In this document: in pieces, positions 5,184 through 8,464 of the stretch | How the letters are laid out: each line of letters opens with the position of its first letter | Numbering within the stretch: position 1 is the first letter of the stretch | Assembly (NCBI GenBank): GCA_902478875.1 | Contig: CABSMZ010000075.1 | Span: 1-8,464 of the forward strand | DNA from: an uncultured Collinsella sp. | GTDB lineage: Bacteria; Actinomycetota; Coriobacteriia; Coriobacteriales; Coriobacteriaceae | Direction of reading: 5' to 3' | DNA length: 8,464 nucleotides | Translations under genes and position numbers: made by a program | The notes under the pieces: model-generated | Told to the model about the DNA's origin: nothing | Databases searched by the model: none | What the model saw: the letters and a program-made list of their open reading frames with translations, nothing else

Positions 5184-6623
5184 ATGCTTGACTACAATTT
5201 GGAAAAACGTGGCGAGGCATCGCTTTATGAGTATGTTTACCAGCAAATTCGAGATGATATTGTTGCTGGACGTATTGCGGCGGGGGAGCATCTTCCGTCT
5301 AAGCGCGCCTTTGCCAGTCATCTGGGAATCAGTGTCATTACCATCGAGAATGCATATAGCCAGTTACTTGCCGAGGGCTATATTTGCTCAATGCCGCGTC
5401 GTGGCTACTACGCTTGCGAGCTTCCGGATGCACCGGTTTTGCCTTTGGCTTCGGAGGGTATCGACCGAGATGCCGTCTCTGTGGACCCCAGCGCGCATGA
5501 TGTCCGCGGGCGGGTCGAGCAATTCGACGCACTTTCTCCTTCCGCTTTGGAGGCGGCGCGGCTTTGGCAAAGCGCACTGCGGGCGACGCTGGCATCCGAA
5601 GACGAGCGCGAGATCTTTTCGCCCGCACCGGTACAGGGCACCGTTCGGCTACGATGCGCAATTGCTCATCATCTGCGCGGGACGAGGGGTATGAATGTCG
5701 ACCCCGACAACATTGTTATCGGTGCGGGCGCTCAGCTGCTCGATACCATGTTGGTTCAGCTGCTTGGCGCGGACAAGGTGTATGCCGTTGAGGATCCGGG
5801 CTATTTGCGCCTGACGCGCATCTATCAGGCTATGGGCTGCCAAGTACGACATATCCCGTTGGATGACGACGGCGTGGACCTGAGCGCTCTGCAGAAAACT
5901 GGGACCGATGTCCTTCACCTTATGCCGTCCCATCAGTATCCCACCGGTCTTGTGACGAGCATTGCGCGTCGCTATGCGCTGCTGAGCTGGGCCGCCGAGC
6001 GACCAGGTCGGTACCTCATCGAAGATGACTTTGATTGTGAGTTTCGCCTTGCCGGCAAGCCAATTCCCGCGCTCGCGTCGATCGATGCCTCCCAGTCGGT
6101 TATCTACACCAACACGTTTTCGAAGAGCCTTTCATCGGCGTTGCGTTTGGCGTACATGGTGTTGCCCGATGAGTTAATGGCGCGGTTTAGGCGCAACCTT
6201 GGTTTCTACGCCTCGTCGGTGAGCTCTGTTAATCAGGTCGCTTTGGCGCGTTTGCTGGAATCGGGTGATTACGAGCGACATGTGAACCGCGTGCGCGTTC
6301 GTGCTCGCGAGGCGCGTGATGGCCTGATGGCGCTTGTGCGGAAAACGTTTCCGGCAGGGGAGGTTTCGATCGAGCATGCAGACGCGGGCCTTTACTGCAC
6401 TGTGGTTGCGGATCGCGGAACGGGCGGAAGCTCTTTTGCGCGGGCCCTCACGCGCTCAGGTATTCCGTTCATCGATATCAGTGACTGTTACTGGTGTGCC
6501 GATGGCGCGTCTGTCCCTGAAAACCCGACTCGAATCCTTGTACAGTATGACGATTTGAGTCCAAACGTGCTAAATACCTTGGAATTGCAGCTAATGGGGG
6601 CACTCTGCAACCTAAGTGAGTAG
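5184..6623 (+). CDS. pdxR: MocR/PdxR-type regulator (GntR winged helix + aminotransferase-like domain)
   Basis: Residues about 12-75 are a GntR-type winged helix (LYEYVYQQIR, then LPSKRAFASHLGISVITIENAYSQL in two adjoining helices, then a PRRGYY wing). After a linker, residues about 120-479 resemble a fold-type I aminotransferase. MPSHQYPTG matches the PSHQxPTG motif, EDDFDCEF at 280-287 includes the cofactor-ring aspartate region, and K314 in NTFSKSL is the expected PLP-binding lysine. MocR proteins sense PLP. Position next to pdxS-pdxT makes this most likely the activator of PLP synthesis that also represses itself. The ATG at 5184 is preferred (AGGTGG at 5171-5176, and MLDYNLEKRG is a typical MocR opening) over TTG at 5151. 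The last codons, LSE and TAG, lie inside the repeat element starting at 6612, so the native C-terminus may have been altered slightly. Confidence 0.92.
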   Translation: MLDYNLEKRGEASLYEYVYQQIRDDIVAGRIAAGEHLPSKRAFASHLGISVITIENAYSQLLAEGYICSMPRRGYYACELPDAPVLPLASEGIDRDAVSVDPSAHDVRGRVEQFDALSPSALEAARLWQSALRATLASEDEREIFSPAPVQGTVRLRCAIAHHLRGTRGMNVDPDNIVIGAGAQLLDTMLVQLLGADKVYAVEDPGYLRLTRIYQAMGCQVRHIPLDDDGVDLSALQKTGTDVLHLMPSHQYPTGLVTSIARRYALLSWAAERPGRYLIEDDFDCEFRLAGKPIPALASIDASQSVIYTNTFSKSLSSALRLAYMVLPDELMARFRRNLGFYASSVSSVNQVALARLLESGDYERHVNRVRVRAREARDGLMALVRKTFPAGEVSIEHADAGLYCTVVADRGTGGSSFARALTRSGIPFIDISDCYWCADGASVPENPTRILVQYDDLSPNVLNTLELQLMGALCNLSE

Positions 6624-6733
6624 ACTTTTGGAACTTTGGCGATCAGGCAGTTTTGTAACAAGCTATCTACCTGCGGTTTTGAAAAGCAGGATGATCGGTC
6701 TGCTCGGGATGCTCCAAAAAGTCTACTCACTTG
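6612..6733 (+). mobile_element. MITE-like inverted-repeat element, copy 1
   Basis: The left end CTAAGTGAGTAGACTTTTGG (6612-6631) is repeated in inverse at the right end (CCAAAAAGTCTACTCACTT, 6714-6732), with one extra base in the A/T run. The interior aligns without gaps to copy 2 at 8033 in the same orientation, about 78% identity over 122 bases by hand. It has no plausible gene. The ends suit a non-autonomous element of a TA-duplicating family (Tc1/mariner or IS630 type): TA precedes AGTGAG on the left, while the right boundary is TG, perhaps mutated. It starts inside the last codons of the MocR gene and provides its stop. Confidence 0.75.
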
Positions 6734-6916
6734 CCGCGCAAAGCTTCCGCACGAGAGAAAAAATGGGGTTTTCAACAGGGCTTCGTCCAGTTTTTGGCAA
6801 GCTTTTGGTCAGTTGGGGAGGGCTGTTGAAAACTTAGCGGTCCGTTCGGCGCCATTTTCGGTGCGTTCGCGCCAATGCGTGACTGACTGGGTTGAAATTC
6901 GTGTTTTCCTGTGCCT
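6734..6916. other. Intergenic DNA before the nuclease-like gene
   Basis: This stretch between the first mobile repeat and the next gene contains the inverted repeat at 6768-6833 and GGCGC/GCGCC at 6848-6852 and 6869-6873. TTGAAA (6892-6897) followed after 17 bases by CTATGA overlaps the ATG at 6917. If that were the promoter the transcript would begin after this start, so it is probably not functional. There is no clear ribosome binding site before 6911 or 6917. Confidence 0.4.
6768..6833. repeat. 66-bp element with 11-bp terminal inverted repeats
   Basis: GTTTTCAACAG (6768-6778) is repeated in perfect inverse as CTGTTGAAAAC (6823-6833). The 44-base interior is T- and G-rich and does not code. 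The sequence is unrelated to the 6612 element. It may be another small intergenic repeat or a transcript 3' hairpin. No T-tract follows. Confidence 0.55.
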
Positions 6917-8044
6917 ATGAAGGATCTACTTTGTGACATATCGGCTTTTAAGTACTGGCGTTTGCCCCCTCAGGTTCGCGCTTTGTGTCCGCCGCTTCCA
7001 CGGCCGGAAGAAGACCGGCAGCGATATGACCTTGCCCGTAACCCGACGGCTGCGGTTGTGCTCGGCTTTCCGTTGTATACATTGGTTCGGACAAGAAACA
7101 AGCGGACTTGCCCTGCCAGCATCAGGCAGCGGCTGTTCCTTGGCGAGCTCCCCAGGGAATCCGTGCTGGAAACGGAGCATGGGTTTTTGGTTACGTCTCC
7201 TCTACTGACGGCATTCATCATGTCGCGGCATCTGACGGATCTTCAGCTTCTTTTGGTATTGGCGGAGATGTGCGGCTTGTTTGCGGTGTGCGCTCTGCCG
7301 GCGGCGCTTGAGACGGAGCTTTCGCGTGCAATTGATTCGGGCGCGATTTCGACAACGTTCGGTTGGGTGCGCTGCCCGTCCGAGGACTGCACCGCCTCAA
7401 ATGTATGGTGTCGAGACGCTTTGGCTTTGGGCAGAGACCTTGACCGTTTTTGTTCAGATGTTTGCGGGATGCGTTACGGCAATAGATTTATGGCGGTATC
7501 GCAACTCGTTCCATTGGGTGCCGCGTCGCCTTTTGAGGTTGAGGCGTATTTGTTGCTTGGACTGCCGCGAGCCCTGGGAGGCGAAGGGCTTTGCGGCATA
7601 GAACTCAATGTCGAAGTGACGTTAAGTACAAGTGCTCGAGCGATTGTGGGAAAGTCCCGTGTGTATATCGATCTACTTCTGTCTTCGCCGGACGGCAGGC
7701 GACAGGTGGCCATTGAATGTCAGGGAAAGGCCTCGCACGGACGCGCGGGGGATGGCTTGCGTGACGCTGACCGCATGACGGCCCTTCAGGCCATGGGCTA
7801 CGATGTACTTCTCCTGACACACAGACAGATATCCGATGAGGATAGATTTCGCGCGATCGTTAAGGCCGTATGCAGGATGCTCGATGCTGAATATCGTGAT
7901 AAAAGCTCGGATGAGCAAAGGGCTGAGGCATTACTCCGGTCTGAACTATTCGTTGACTGGACAAAATTGGGAGTAATTGACGGAAAGACGCCCGTTAGAC
8001 ACAAAACAACTCGATCGTGGACGGTTGGGGAACTAAGTGAGTAG
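6917..8044 (+). CDS. AbiEi-like / DUF559-type (Vsr-like nuclease fold) protein
   Basis: The product is 375 aa from the ATG; GTG at 6911 would add two residues. Neither has a clear ribosome binding site, so the start is uncertain. An N-terminal part, to about residue 130, resembles the AbiEi antitoxin domain: a GELPRESVLETEHGFLVTSP stretch followed by helices, matching its 'dGlpVtsP.rTl.Dla' pattern. The C-terminal third resembles DUF559/Vsr-like nucleases of the PD-(D/E)XK fold: SPFEVE (E207/E209), D252 in YIDLLL, E267-x-Q269-G-K271 in AIECQGK, H274, then LRDADRMTALQAMGYDVLLLT. The acidic residues and lysine needed for metal-dependent cleavage appear present. Cysteines cluster in the middle (CPSEDC, WC, FCSDVC). 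No AbiEii toxin gene follows, so a complete type IV toxin-antitoxin pair is not seen. The gene ends with LSE and TAG inside the second repeat element. Family assignment is by eye; activity is unproven. Confidence 0.7.
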   Translation: MKDLLCDISAFKYWRLPPQVRALCPPLPRPEEDRQRYDLARNPTAAVVLGFPLYTLVRTRNKRTCPASIRQRLFLGELPRESVLETEHGFLVTSPLLTAFIMSRHLTDLQLLLVLAEMCGLFAVCALPAALETELSRAIDSGAISTTFGWVRCPSEDCTASNVWCRDALALGRDLDRFCSDVCGMRYGNRFMAVSQLVPLGAASPFEVEAYLLLGLPRALGGEGLCGIELNVEVTLSTSARAIVGKSRVYIDLLLSSPDGRRQVAIECQGKASHGRAGDGLRDADRMTALQAMGYDVLLLTHRQISDEDRFRAIVKAVCRMLDAEYRDKSSDEQRAEALLRSELFVDWTKLGVIDGKTPVRHKTTRSWTVGELSE

Positions 8045-8155
8045 ACTTTTGGTTTGATGGCGACCAGACCGTTTTACTACAAGCCATTTACCTGCGGCTT
8101 TATAGAACAATATGGATGGTGTGCTCGGCAAGTTCCAAAAAGTCTACTCACTTAG
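8033..8155 (+). mobile_element. MITE-like inverted-repeat element, copy 2
   Basis: CTAAGTGAGTAGACTTTTGG (8033-8052) is mirrored by CCAAAAAGTCTACTCACTTAG (8135-8155), differing only by one base in the A/T run. TA flanks AGTGAG on both sides, consistent with a TA target duplication. The orientation and interior match copy 1. It supplies the stop codon of the nuclease-like gene. TTTTT directly follows the right end, so the element could also act as a terminator, although its loop is long. Confidence 0.78.
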
Positions 8156-8220
8156 TTTTTGACGAGAAACCGATGCCGAAGACGGTCCTATTTCAGGGCG
8201 TTAACGAGTCCTCGAGACAC
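8156..8220. other. Convergent spacer, no feature seen
   Basis: This short stretch lies between the second mobile repeat and the rubrerythrin terminator. I see no ORF, hairpin or repeat that I can support. Confidence 0.5.
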
Positions 8221-8250
8221 AAAAAAGGCCCGAACCACGCGGTTCGGGCC
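8221..8250 (-). terminator. Rho-independent terminator of the rubrerythrin gene
   Basis: On the minus strand GGCCCGAACC and GGTTCGGGCC form a perfect 10-bp GC-rich stem with a four-base loop, followed by six Ts (A-run 8221-8226). It begins about 35 bases past the rubrerythrin stop. Confidence 0.92.
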
Positions 8251-8285
8251 TCAGCAGGCTAGAGGTTATGTCTCAGGCGGTTGGT

Positions 8286-8464
8286 TTAGCCAAAGTAGCG
8301 CTTGAGCAGGCCGGCGAAAGCCTTGCCGTGACGAGCCTCGTCGCGAGCCATCTCGTGCACGGTGTCGTGGATGGCATCGAGACCAGCGGCCTTGGCGCGC
8401 TTGGCAAGATCGGTCTTGCCGGCGGTGGCGCCGTTCTCGGCCTCAACGCGCATCTCGAGGTTCC
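8286..8464 (-). CDS. Rubrerythrin family protein, C-terminal part (runs off the window)
   Basis: Fifty-eight C-terminal codons are visible, ending in TAA at 8286-8288. They encode the last helices of a ferritin-like diiron domain, with the family's DEARHG segment (ExxH ligand pattern) inside HEMARDEARHGKAFAGLL and ending KRYFG. Rubrerythrins reduce hydrogen peroxide in the cytoplasm of anaerobes with electrons from NAD(P)H through rubredoxin-like centres. There is no rubredoxin domain after the diiron domain, so if one exists it is at the N-terminus (reverse-rubrerythrin or NADH peroxidase type). This is inferred because that end is outside the window. Confidence 0.85.
   Translation of the reverse strand, partial: NLEMRVEAENGATAGKTDLAKRAKAAGLDAIHDTVHEMARDEARHGKAFAGLLKRYFG

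Noticed and set aside
6674..6692. Internal CCTGC/GCAGG hairpin as a conserved RNA structure of the repeat family
   Set aside because: The pairing is lost in copy 2 without compensating changes, so the interior is not evidently under structural selection.
6616..6837. 73-codon frame beginning GTG AGT AGA in the first repeat element
   Set aside because: It runs through the mobile repeat and into the second inverted repeat, has no ribosome binding site, and the interior divergence between copies does not look like protein conservation.

Overview
The window looks like chromosome from a Gram-positive, moderately high-GC anaerobe of the Coriobacteriia, probably Collinsella or a close relative. This is inferred from the style of the proteins, a MocR regulator divergent from pdxS-pdxT, a rubrerythrin-type peroxidase, and intergenic regions full of small inverted-repeat elements. 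No rRNA or tRNA gene is visible and the taxonomy was not tested.

Layout. A short peptide deformylase (minus, 90-500) is divergent from a 14-segment DHA2-type drug/metabolite exporter (plus, 706-2121). Next comes an unusual protein (2274-3173) with an acidic N-terminus, a MarR-like winged helix and a 100-residue RGG tail. It converges on the vitamin B6 genes across about 365 bp of non-coding DNA packed with palindromes (3178-3499). pdxT and pdxS (minus, 3540-5038) encode the two subunits of PLP synthase. They are divergent from a MocR/PdxR-type regulator (5184-6623), and a 10-bp direct repeat in the shared spacer is a candidate regulator site.

The right third is accessory in character. Two diverged copies (about 78% identical) of a roughly 122-bp element with near-perfect terminal inverted repeats lie at 6612-6733 and 8033-8155, in the same orientation. 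They bracket a gene (6917-8044) that looks like an AbiEi-type regulator domain joined to a DUF559/Vsr-like nuclease domain. The terminal repeat contains TAA, TGA and TAG, each in a different frame, within 11 bases. Both the regulator gene and the nuclease-like gene end inside it with the same C-terminal residues, LSE. A second, unrelated 66-bp inverted repeat lies at 6768-6833. The window closes with a strong terminator and the C-terminal part of a minus-strand rubrerythrin.

How the parts work together. pdxS, pdxT and the MocR regulator form one unit: de novo PLP synthesis and its PLP-sensing control. The deformylase, exporter, RGG protein and rubrerythrin are independent. The most unusual features are the stop-codon-bearing mobile repeat that caps two genes, the palindrome cluster at 3178-3499, and the MarR-RGG fusion.
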